Under the pieces are notes generated by a model that saw only the letters and a program-made list of their open reading frames with translations, ran no database searches and was not told where the DNA came from. From positions 1-11,870 of the forward strand of contig JAJYOH010000122.1 of the NCBI GenBank assembly GCA_021796315.1: 11,870 bases of DNA, in the 5' to 3' direction. The position numbers and the translations under genes are program-made. Below, one piece after another: positions 5,754-11,870 of the stretch; within the stretch, counting starts at the first letter, position 1; the number at the start of each line of letters is the position of its first letter. The stretch is from Chloroflexota bacterium (lineage in GTDB: Bacteria > Chloroflexota > Anaerolineae > Anaerolineales > Villigracilaceae).

Positions 5754-6401
5754 ATCGAGTTCGTCAGTTGGATCATCAACATATTATTGGGAGGAATCGA
5801 AACCCTGCGAACGATCCATCATCTGGCGGCCATCATATTTGCAATCCAGGCGATCTATCACGCGGCTGGGATTATTTATTTGTGGTTCGTCAAGCGCGAG
5901 ATTGGGAGCATGTGGCCCAAATGGAATGACCTGACGGGACTACTGGGAATGATCAAGTTCAACTTGAGTATGGCCAAAGAACGCCCGGCGTTTGATCGCT
6001 TTTCGATTGAGGAAAAGGTTGAATACTGGGCATTGCTGTGGGGCACAGTAATCATGGGAATCACCGGCGTCTTTCAGTGGTTTCCGATGCTGGTCACTTC
6101 CTTGTTGCCGGGAGTTGCCATTCCCATTGCGCGCACGATCCATGCCTGGGAGGCGGTGCTGGCTGTGCTTTCCATTCTTACCTGGCATATGTATCACACT
6201 TTGGTCAAGGAAAACAATCAAAGCATCTTTACCGGTGTGATGTACGAAGAGGAAATGCAGGAAACGCATGCCCTCGAATATCGCCGCATCCTGGCGGCGG
6301 TTGAGTACCTTCAAAAGGCCAATAAACAAGAGCAGGAAATCTCAAAAAAGGAACCGATAGAGGCAGCCCATGAAATGGTTGAACTGGGGACGACGGACTA
6401 A
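5736..6401 (+). CDS. Main part of the split cytochrome b (FdhI/HydC-like, membrane)
   Basis: A 221-residue frame whose ATG overlaps the stop of the preceding frame (TGATG). It contains three clear membrane helices: about 25-52 (TIHHLAAIIFAIQAIYHA and on), about 94-117 (YWALLWGTVIMGITGVFQWF) and about 132-158 (RTIHAWEAVLAVLSILTWHMYH). Together with the helix in the upstream frame this makes the four-helix dihaem cytochrome b of formate dehydrogenase and hydrogenase gamma subunits. Likely haem-b ligands are His in RTIHHLAA, IHAWEA and WHMYH. The segment SIEEKVEYWALLWGT is typical of the family. The cytoplasmic tail is acidic. It should exchange electrons between menaquinone and the neighbouring decahaem protein. 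As a separate protein it would lack helix 1, so it is probably meant to be joined to the upstream part. Confidence 0.85.
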   Translation: MQSFSRIEFVSWIINILLGGIETLRTIHHLAAIIFAIQAIYHAAGIIYLWFVKREIGSMWPKWNDLTGLLGMIKFNLSMAKERPAFDRFSIEEKVEYWALLWGTVIMGITGVFQWFPMLVTSLLPGVAIPIARTIHAWEAVLAVLSILTWHMYHTLVKENNQSIFTGVMYEEEMQETHALEYRRILAAVEYLQKANKQEQEISKKEPIEAAHEMVELGTTD

Positions 6402-7923
6402 TAGTAGAAAAAATATTCCTCAAGTCTCAGAGCGCGGACTGCGCCGTTTTTTGCGCTGGCCCAAGTTTTCAATTGACCTGAGCGATCCGCGCCAACGGCT
6501 TAAGATATTTTTTATCATGGCAGGCCTGGCAGTATTCGCCGGGGCTTTAATGGTGGGCGGGGTGCAAGGGTATGAATATACCGAGAGCGCAAAGTTCTGC
6601 GGTACAACCTGCCATTCAATGGCGCCGCAGTGGGTGCGTTATCAAAGTTCGGTGCATGGCAATGTGCGTTGCGCTGAATGCCATATTGGACCGGGGGCAA
6701 GCTTCTTTGTCAAATCGAAAATTGACGGTGCTCGTCAGGTGGTGGCTGAAGCGCTTGGCACTTATGATCGCCCGATCGAGAGTCCGGTGAAAAATCTGCG
6801 CCCGGCGCGTGAGACTTGCGAGACCTGTCATTCGCCATCCACATTTAAAGACAATGTTGTCAAGACTGTCCTGCATTTTGATAACGACCAGGCGAATACA
6901 CCGGTGCAAAGTACGTTGATTCTAAAGATGGGTGGGCGGCAGGAAAGTAATGGCATTGGTCAGGGTATCCACTGGCATATCAATAGCGAGGTGTATTACA
7001 TCGCCGCCGACGAACAGCGCCAGGTGATGTTGTGGGTGGGAATCAAACAACCGGATGGAACTTTCAAGGAATTCTTTTCGCGCGATATGGCAACGGTTGC
7101 CAATTCATCCTTCGTGGAAAAAGCATGGAAGGACGGGCAGGTGCGGCGAATGGATTGCATTGACTGCCATAACCGCACAGCGCACTATATTCCTTATCCT
7201 GAACAGGCGGTGGATAAAGCCATCGCAGACGGGTTGATATCGAGGGATGTTCCTTTTATTCGCGCGAAGGCCGTTGAATTGCTCAAGAAATCTTATGCGT
7301 CCCAGGCAGAAGCGTTCGCGGCGATTGAAGGATTGGCCGGAGCTTACAACGTCAAGCTGGTATCTGTGACACCTCCCACCGGAACAAACTCGGAAACAAA
7401 AGTAAACCAGGCAATTATAGAGATCAAGGAAATATATACGGAGACGAACTTCCCGGAAATGAATTTGAACTGGGAAACGAATCCGAACAACGCGCGGCAC
7501 ACACCGTCGAAGGGCTGTTTCCGCTGCCATGACGGGAACCACATTTCGGTCGACGCGAAAGGAAGCGAAGAAGCCATCAGCGCCAAGTGTAATTTATGTC
7601 ACACCGTCCCGATTGTGGGTCGCGGCACTGACCTGTTGGTTGAAGCGCCGGTAATTGTCGGCTCCACTCCTACATCGCATACCGATTTTCGCTGGACAAT
7701 CGAACACCGCAATGTCAGCGAGGCAGATAAGCAGGCTTGCTACAACTGTCACGGTCAGGCGTTCTGCAACAACGGAGCTTGTCACAACCTGTCACACCCT
7801 GAAAACATGTTGTTCACGCATCCGGAAGAATATAAGAAACAGGGCAATCAGGTTTGCTATACCTGCCATCAAAATATCCTGTGTACGCGCTGTCATCCGG
7901 CGGGTGTTTTTAAGAACCCATAG
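6370..7923 (+). CDS. NapC/NirT-family multihaem cytochrome, ten haem sites, inner-membrane anchored
   Basis: A 517-residue protein starting at ATG 6370, 32 bases inside the cytochrome b gene, with GAGG seven bases upstream. An Arg-rich cytoplasmic N-terminus leads to one membrane helix (about 46-66) and then the NapC/NirT signature: FCGTTCHSM (a CX3CH site, 77-82) followed by VHGNVRCAECHIGPG (101-105). More CxxCH sites lie at 150, 263, 383, 407, 457, 496 and 505, plus an unusual CX4CH at 466-472 (CNNGACH). The CX3CH first site with Met next to it is normal for this branch. Residues about 160-370 have few hemes and form a separate folded region. Like ImcH of Geobacter it probably oxidises quinol and passes electrons to external cytochromes; an assembly or relay role is possible. 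Co-occurrence with a Cbc-like pair gives two potential quinol entry points. Confidence 0.9.
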   Translation: MKWLNWGRRTNSRKNIPQVSERGLRRFLRWPKFSIDLSDPRQRLKIFFIMAGLAVFAGALMVGGVQGYEYTESAKFCGTTCHSMAPQWVRYQSSVHGNVRCAECHIGPGASFFVKSKIDGARQVVAEALGTYDRPIESPVKNLRPARETCETCHSPSTFKDNVVKTVLHFDNDQANTPVQSTLILKMGGRQESNGIGQGIHWHINSEVYYIAADEQRQVMLWVGIKQPDGTFKEFFSRDMATVANSSFVEKAWKDGQVRRMDCIDCHNRTAHYIPYPEQAVDKAIADGLISRDVPFIRAKAVELLKKSYASQAEAFAAIEGLAGAYNVKLVSVTPPTGTNSETKVNQAIIEIKEIYTETNFPEMNLNWETNPNNARHTPSKGCFRCHDGNHISVDAKGSEEAISAKCNLCHTVPIVGRGTDLLVEAPVIVGSTPTSHTDFRWTIEHRNVSEADKQACYNCHGQAFCNNGACHNLSHPENMLFTHPEEYKKQGNQVCYTCHQNILCTRCHPAGVFKNP

Positions 7924-7931
7924 AGGTAAAC

Positions 7932-8891
7932 ATGAAAATCACAGACCTAATGAAATTCATTGAAGGTTTTTTCTCAGAGACCAATCAACTAAAGAGGGTC
8001 ATTGTTTATGCGGCGATTGCTTTGGCCTTGGTGATAACCAGCTTCGGCGCTTATTACTATTGGGATCGTTACGTTCATCTGGGGGATCAATCGCCGGTTA
8101 CCAAATCCATTCAAGAACTCGAGGGCCTCGTCCGCAAACATCCAGAGGATGTTGACCTTCGCATTGCGCTGGCCGAGAGCTACATGGCCGATAAAAATTA
8201 TAACAAGGCAATCGAGCAGGCTTCACAGGTTTTATCTGCTCATTCGGATAATGACCGGGCGATGTTCGTGATCGGCGTTTCCTACGCCTCGCAAGGGAAA
8301 TCGGACCTGGCCATTGATCCGCTGAAGAAATTTGTCGAGATCCGCTCGAAGACTGAGACAGCCAAAATGGACAACGCCCTCGAAACAGCTCTTTACTATT
8401 TGGGCGATAGCTATATTTCTTTAGGCAGTTATCAGGATGCCATCCCGGCGCTTTCACAAGCGGTGCAGATCAATGCGACTGATTCAGATGCCTTCTACCT
8501 GCTGGGGGTTGCTTACGGAAAAAGCGGCCAGCATGAAAAGGCCATCGAAAATTATCAGGAAGCGGTGCGATTTGTGCCGAACTTTGCAGAGGCGTACAAG
8601 GGTATGGCGGAAAGTTATACCGCTTTGAACAAAGCCGATTACGCCTCCTACGCGCGCGGGATGCTGGCCTTCTCTTCCAAGGATTATAAAACGGCGCGCG
8701 TCGAGCTTGAAAAAGCTACAGTCGCCCTGCCCGATTACGCCCCGGCCTTTATAGGGCTAGGGCTGACGTACGAAGAACTTGGCGATCTGCAATCTGCCAA
8801 AACAAATCTGGAACATGCTTTGCAGATTGATCCGAACGACTTTACCGCATCGCAGGCGCTCGGCCGCGTGCAGGCCGCATTACAGAAATAG
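7932..8891 (+). CDS. Membrane-anchored TPR protein
   Basis: A 319-residue protein eight bases after the NapC/NirT gene, with AGAGGT as ribosome site. The N-terminal helix (about 22-44) is a signal anchor followed directly by an external solenoid. TPR-type repeats can be traced at about 73-106, 107-140, 152-185, 186-219, 220-235 (degenerate) and 269-302; the best-formed are DAFYLLGVAYGKSGQHEKAI and the C-terminal PAFIGLGLTYEELGDLQSAK. No cysteine haem sites are present. TPR proteins in cytochrome gene clusters often act in assembly (compare the CcmH/NrfG TPR domain in c-haem maturation) or as scaffolds. Such a role here is inferred from context only. Confidence 0.85.
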   Translation: MKITDLMKFIEGFFSETNQLKRVIVYAAIALALVITSFGAYYYWDRYVHLGDQSPVTKSIQELEGLVRKHPEDVDLRIALAESYMADKNYNKAIEQASQVLSAHSDNDRAMFVIGVSYASQGKSDLAIDPLKKFVEIRSKTETAKMDNALETALYYLGDSYISLGSYQDAIPALSQAVQINATDSDAFYLLGVAYGKSGQHEKAIENYQEAVRFVPNFAEAYKGMAESYTALNKADYASYARGMLAFSSKDYKTARVELEKATVALPDYAPAFIGLGLTYEELGDLQSAKTNLEHALQIDPNDFTASQALGRVQAALQK

Positions 8892-8898
8892 GTGTTTC

Positions 8899-10128
8899 AT
8901 GTCCAAGTTAAATGAAGAAAAAGCTGCCGTTCAGGAAGTCCAAGCCGGGACGGCGCATGTGAACGAAGAACAAGAACTGAAAGATGAGGAACGTCGCCGC
9001 AAGTGGCTGCTTCTTTTATTACTGCTCCTGCTTCTCCTTCTGTGTTGTGTTTGCGGGTTGTTCTACCGCTATTTGATGCAGCCCAAACCAATACCGGAAA
9101 TGCTGCCGGTGCCAAATGTCAATTATCCGCCGCATTATTTGTTCTCGATTTATGGCGTGGATAAACCTGTCGGTGTGGCGTTCTCGCCGGATGGTGAACG
9201 CGTCTATGTGGCCGAAACCGGCGGGGAGCGGCTGGTCAAGGCTTTTGACCGCAACGGGAAAGCTTTGTTCTCGTTTTCTCCGCCCAACACTTCCGCCGGG
9301 GAACGTTCGCCGGTTTACATCGCAGTGGATAAGAGCGGTCGTGTGTTTGTAACAGACCGTTTGCAGAACGCGATCTTCGTCTACGATAAAGATGGAAAGT
9401 ATCTCGATACGATCCTGTCCCCCGATCTTTCGCTGAATGAATACATTGCATCACAGATTGGCGGGATGCCGGCCGGCACGACTTTCCATTACAGCGTGTT
9501 CAAGGATGCGGTTCACTATACGTTGCCGGGGGAGCAGGAGGATAAAACTCTCCCCAAGCCAAAGGTCCCTGAATGGGACCCGCTGGGGGTGCGGTTTGAT
9601 GCGGCAGGGAACATGTGGCTGACCGATGTGATCGGCAAGAATCATTTGATCCGAAAATTTCCCGCAGGCGATCTGGCCGTCTGGCCCACGTTGTTTTTCA
9701 AACCGGCCCAACTAACATTTGGAAACACCGGACAAAACCCCGGCCAGTTTCTTTATCCGAACGTGGCTGTCCTGGACAGTCAGAATCGTATCTATATTAC
9801 GGACGGTAACAACGGACGCGTCTCTGCCTGGGACCCGACCGGCAAGTTCCTGTTCGAGTTCGGTCGCGGAACGGGCGATGGCGCGTTGAGCCTGCCGCGC
9901 GGCGCGTACATTGATAACCGCGACCGCCTTCATATTATTGATGCCGTAGGCCAAAATGTTAAGGTCTATGATGTCTCTGGCCCGCAACCAGTTTTCCTGT
10001 TCACTTTTGGTGATTTGGGACAGGGTGACGGACTATTCAACTATCCCAACGATATTGTCATTGACCAGACGGGGAGGCTTGGTATCGCGGATCGCGAGAA
10101 CAACCGCGTACAAGTCTGGTCTTACTAG
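8899..10128 (+). CDS. Membrane-anchored NHL-repeat beta-propeller protein
   Basis: A 409-residue protein from ATG 8899, seven bases after the TPR stop with AGGTG upstream. Residues 1-35 are charged and probably cytoplasmic. One membrane helix (about 36-57) is nearly all Leu and ends in a CCVC cluster. The outside part (about 75-409) is a six-bladed NHL-type propeller, with repeats such as PVGVAFSPDGERVYVAET, PVYIAVDKSGRVFVTDR, PLGVRFDAAGNMWLTDV, YPNVAVLDSQNRIYITDGNNGRV, LPRGAYIDNRDRLHIIDA and YPNDIVIDQTGRLGIADRENNRV. There is an insertion of about 60 residues after the second blade. NHL propellers bind proteins or peptides or are catalytic in a few families; none of the catalytic sites is recognisable. 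In this operon it probably helps to assemble or dock external cytochromes (inference). Confidence 0.88.
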   Translation: MSKLNEEKAAVQEVQAGTAHVNEEQELKDEERRRKWLLLLLLLLLLLLCCVCGLFYRYLMQPKPIPEMLPVPNVNYPPHYLFSIYGVDKPVGVAFSPDGERVYVAETGGERLVKAFDRNGKALFSFSPPNTSAGERSPVYIAVDKSGRVFVTDRLQNAIFVYDKDGKYLDTILSPDLSLNEYIASQIGGMPAGTTFHYSVFKDAVHYTLPGEQEDKTLPKPKVPEWDPLGVRFDAAGNMWLTDVIGKNHLIRKFPAGDLAVWPTLFFKPAQLTFGNTGQNPGQFLYPNVAVLDSQNRIYITDGNNGRVSAWDPTGKFLFEFGRGTGDGALSLPRGAYIDNRDRLHIIDAVGQNVKVYDVSGPQPVFLFTFGDLGQGDGLFNYPNDIVIDQTGRLGIADRENNRVQVWSY

Positions 10129-10221
10129 GGAAAAGGAGGCACAGAAAAACTAAACATCTAAAAACTTTCGCAAAATCTTTTGTAATGAAAGGTTATCCAG
10201 CAACAAAGAGGAGATTGAACT

Positions 10222-11172
10222 ATGCGTAAATATATTTTTGTTTTGGTGCTTGCAGTGGTTTTTGTTTTTGTGCTGGCAAGTACCGCGTCAGCAAATGGCG
10301 GCCCGCATGGCGGTTACACGGCCACCACTGACGCTTGCGCCGGCTGCCACCGCGCACATACAGCCTCTGGCCCGAAACTGTTGGTGCAAACCACTACCTA
10401 TGCTTTGTGCATGTCCTGCCACGGCAGTAATGCTACCGGCGCTGACACCGACGTGGAAGATGGCTTCTTCCTGTCCACCCGCAGTCCAAGCACCACTGGT
10501 ACTGCCAACACAACCGACAATGCGCCTCTGTTGGCTGGCGGATTTGGGTTCTATAAGACTTTTGCTGTCACGTCGAGTCATGATATGACCGGCGCAGGCA
10601 ATACCAACCTGGCCTGGGGCAATGGCGTGACCAATCGCGGCACGCAGGTAGCCATTACAGACACGTTGTTCACCTGTGCTTCCTGCCATGATCCCCACGG
10701 TTCACCGAACTATCGCATCATGAAGGCGACTGTCAACGGAGCTGCAGTTGCCGTAGCCCAGGTGGATGAAGCGACGAAAGATTACGATACCGAACAGTGG
10801 GGCGCGGGTCAGAGCAACATCTGCAAAGCCTGCCATGCCGCTTATCACAAGACGGGTTTGGGACAAGGCAGCACACTCGATGGCGCAACCTATACCCATC
10901 GTGTGGATATGGCCTATAACTATGGTGGAAATGTCAACCCCGAGACCACTGGATTTGGTAGCCTGACTCTGCCTTTGGCTGAAACCGGAACTAATAACGC
11001 GGTCGCTTGCCAGACCTGCCATCTGCCGCACGGTTCATCGGCATCCATGGCCGGAATTGCCAATGGCGGTCCAACCGGAACCGGCACTTTGCCGGGTAAC
11101 ACGACAGCCACAGATAGCGCCCTGCTTCGCTTGCAGAATCGCGCCGTCTGCGAAGTTTGTCACCAGAAATAG
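10222..11172 (+). CDS. Secreted hexahaem cytochrome with OmcS-like motif order (candidate nanowire subunit)
   Basis: A 316-residue precursor; GAGGAG lies upstream of ATG 10222. A strong signal peptide ends ASTASA (cleavage after 24). Six CxxCH sites begin at 39, 63, 152, 201, 263 and 310. Seven other His (29, 46, 120, 159, 209, 226, 270) are enough for bis-His ligation of all six hemes. The order of motifs tracks OmcS of Geobacter as I recall it: CxxCHxxH then GPxLL at haem 1, a GGxFG...H segment, CHDPHG...YR at haem 3, a CxxCHxxxH type site at haem 4, CHxxH at haem 5, and the last CxxCH only two residues from the C-terminus. It is about 100 residues shorter than OmcS. The mature part is rich in Gly, Thr and Ala, like surface filaments. 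Filament formation is inferred; it could also be a soluble external cytochrome. Confidence 0.85.
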   Translation: MRKYIFVLVLAVVFVFVLASTASANGGPHGGYTATTDACAGCHRAHTASGPKLLVQTTTYALCMSCHGSNATGADTDVEDGFFLSTRSPSTTGTANTTDNAPLLAGGFGFYKTFAVTSSHDMTGAGNTNLAWGNGVTNRGTQVAITDTLFTCASCHDPHGSPNYRIMKATVNGAAVAVAQVDEATKDYDTEQWGAGQSNICKACHAAYHKTGLGQGSTLDGATYTHRVDMAYNYGGNVNPETTGFGSLTLPLAETGTNNAVACQTCHLPHGSSASMAGIANGGPTGTGTLPGNTTATDSALLRLQNRAVCEVCHQK

Positions 11173-11183
11173 TGTAACAAGTT

Positions 11184-11231
11184 GTATCAGAGAGGGGCGG
11201 GAGTTCAAAGCCCCGCTCCTCTTCCTGATAC
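11184..11231 (+). terminator. Large hairpin between the hexahaem gene and the next gene
   Basis: An outer stem GTATCAG (11184-11190) / CTGATAC (11225-11231), an asymmetric internal loop, and an inner 10-bp GC-rich stem GAGGGGCGGG (11192-11201) / CCCGCTCCTC (11212-11221) with one G-U pair and a ten-base loop. It begins 11 bases after the hexahaem stop. No T-run follows directly, so it is not a classic terminator. It may be a partial terminator or a 3' stabilising structure that raises the level of the hexahaem transcript over downstream genes. Confidence 0.5.
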
Positions 11232-11270
11232 CGAAATTGAAATTTCATTATTTGCTTCATCATCATTTTT

Positions 11271-11768
11271 ATGTTCACTTACATCCACCAGTTCACCTTG
11301 TTTATTTTCCTCAACTTTGCCTTTTTGCTGGCAGGATGTAATTTTGTATTTATCGAGAACACGCCTTCGCCAAACATGTCGAATACAGTGGAAGCTGCAA
11401 CCACTGTCATGCCCGGTCCCTGCTTCGAGAGCGGATGTCATGCCGACCTCAAAACACACGATGCTCCTTACAAGCACCAGCCCTACATCGATAACCGCTG
11501 TCTCGATTGTCACACCACCTTTCACACGCCGGACGTTCAAAAGATGTACACGCAAAGCGATATTGACTTGTGCTATAGATGTCACCCCTCAGCAGGATTG
11601 GGAAATACCCATCCGGTTGGAGAAGGAGTCATTGACCCGCACACAAACCAGATGATGACATGTACCAGCACGTGTCATCGCAGCCATACCGCGCCATATC
11701 CATATTTGCTGACCCTCTCGCCAGACGGCGAACTGTGCGTATCCTGCCATCAGGAGTTTATAAAATGA
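11271..11768 (+). CDS. Multihaem c-type lipoprotein with five haem-like sites
   Basis: A 165-residue lipoprotein precursor: a hydrophobic signal (7-22) ending in lipobox LAGC with Cys23, then a short linker and five haem-like sites: CX4CH at 51-57 (CFESGCH), CxxCH at 77, 101 and 156, and CX3CH at 131-136 (CTSTCH). Extra His in CHTTFH, CHRSH, KTHD, YKH, NTHP and DPH can serve as second ligands. No ribosome site precedes ATG 11271, and no better start exists before the lipobox, so translation may be inefficient or the start imprecise. Its place after the hexahaem gene suggests a lipid-anchored electron carrier at the cell surface, perhaps linking membrane cytochromes to the external hexahaem protein (inference). 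Whether the CX3CH and CX4CH sites carry haem cannot be seen. Confidence 0.8.
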   Translation: MFTYIHQFTLFIFLNFAFLLAGCNFVFIENTPSPNMSNTVEAATTVMPGPCFESGCHADLKTHDAPYKHQPYIDNRCLDCHTTFHTPDVQKMYTQSDIDLCYRCHPSAGLGNTHPVGEGVIDPHTNQMMTCTSTCHRSHTAPYPYLLTLSPDGELCVSCHQEFIK

Positions 11769-11870
11769 AAAAACAATTTCCGCGCAAACAATACTTCATT
11801 TGGAAAAGTTCACAGCCGCGCCTGCTGGCTGGGATCGAAATTATTTTTCTTATTTTGTTATTGGCAACGT
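11765..11870 (+). CDS. Start of a membrane or exported protein, cut by the window end
   Basis: ATG 11765 overlaps the stop of the haem lipoprotein gene in an ATGA and has AGGAG eight bases upstream, so coupling is likely. The 35 visible codons encode a basic N-terminus (MKKQFPRKQYF) and the beginning of a hydrophobic helix (IEIIFLILLLA). This is a signal anchor or signal peptide. Too little is present to name a family, but tight coupling makes it a further member of the cytochrome operon. Confidence 0.7.
   Translation, partial: MKKQFPRKQYFIWKSSQPRLLAGIEIIFLILLLAT

Noticed and set aside
7105..7542. Minus-strand open frame (145 codons) opposite the NapC/NirT gene
   Set aside because: Antisense shadow of a strongly supported gene with haem motifs; no recognisable domain.
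10181..10186. TGTAAT as -10 of a separate promoter for the hexahaem gene
   Set aside because: No -35-like sequence at acceptable spacing; left unannotated although a dedicated promoter would make sense biologically.
10185..10229. Mini-frame of 14 codons ending inside the hexahaem start
   Set aside because: No ribosome site near its ATG; the AAGGAGG at 10133-10139 is about 45 bases too far upstream and has no start codon after it. Could be a coupling leader, but nothing supports it.
11182..11655. Plus-strand open frame (157 codons) overlapping the haem lipoprotein in another frame
   Set aside because: Starts within the hairpin, lacks haem motifs and signal peptide; the overlapping frame has a lipobox and five haem-like sites.

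Overview
The window looks like a piece of a Chloroflexota (Anaerolineae-like) genome. That assignment is from protein style and gene context: a NapC/NirT-type cytochrome with a CX3CH first haem site, a cytochrome b with a paired decahaem protein, LuxR-type two-component genes, and a small Chloroflexota-like hypothetical membrane gene. No rRNA, tRNA, CRISPR array or insertion sequence was recognised.

Layout. Positions 1-614 (minus strand) hold a truncated Asn-rich lipoprotein gene and a small Cys-rich gene. Positions 775-1316 (plus strand) hold two small overlapping genes, a membrane protein with a CCxHH motif and a very short lipoprotein. Positions 1370-3511 encode a two-component system: a membrane histidine kinase whose external sensor domain carries two CxxCH c-haem sites, and a NarL/LuxR-type response regulator. 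A strong intrinsic terminator (3532-3565) closes it. The 225-base gap up to 3736 is rich in symmetric elements and looks like a control region.

From 3737 to the window end all genes lie on the plus strand, mostly tightly spaced or overlapping: a degenerate stand-alone receiver protein, a membrane-anchored decahaem cytochrome, a cytochrome b gene split by a -1 frame change, a NapC/NirT-type cytochrome with ten haem sites, a membrane-anchored TPR protein, a membrane-anchored NHL beta-propeller protein, a secreted hexahaem cytochrome whose motif order resembles the Geobacter nanowire protein OmcS, a lipoprotein with five haem-like sites, and the start of another membrane protein. The operon encodes 31 c-haem-like sites; the sensor kinase adds two.

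Working model (inference). The cytochrome b plus decahaem pair and the NapC/NirT protein would take electrons from the quinol pool, the TPR and NHL proteins would act as membrane-bound scaffold or assembly factors, and the hexahaem protein and haem lipoprotein would carry electrons outside the cell. The haem-bearing kinase, its regulator and the pseudo-receiver would tune the system to redox state. This would be an extracellular electron transfer locus with a candidate cytochrome nanowire. The points most worth checking are the OmcS-like subunit, the frame break in cytochrome b (which sits on a slippery-type heptamer) and the operator-like palindromes before the operon.
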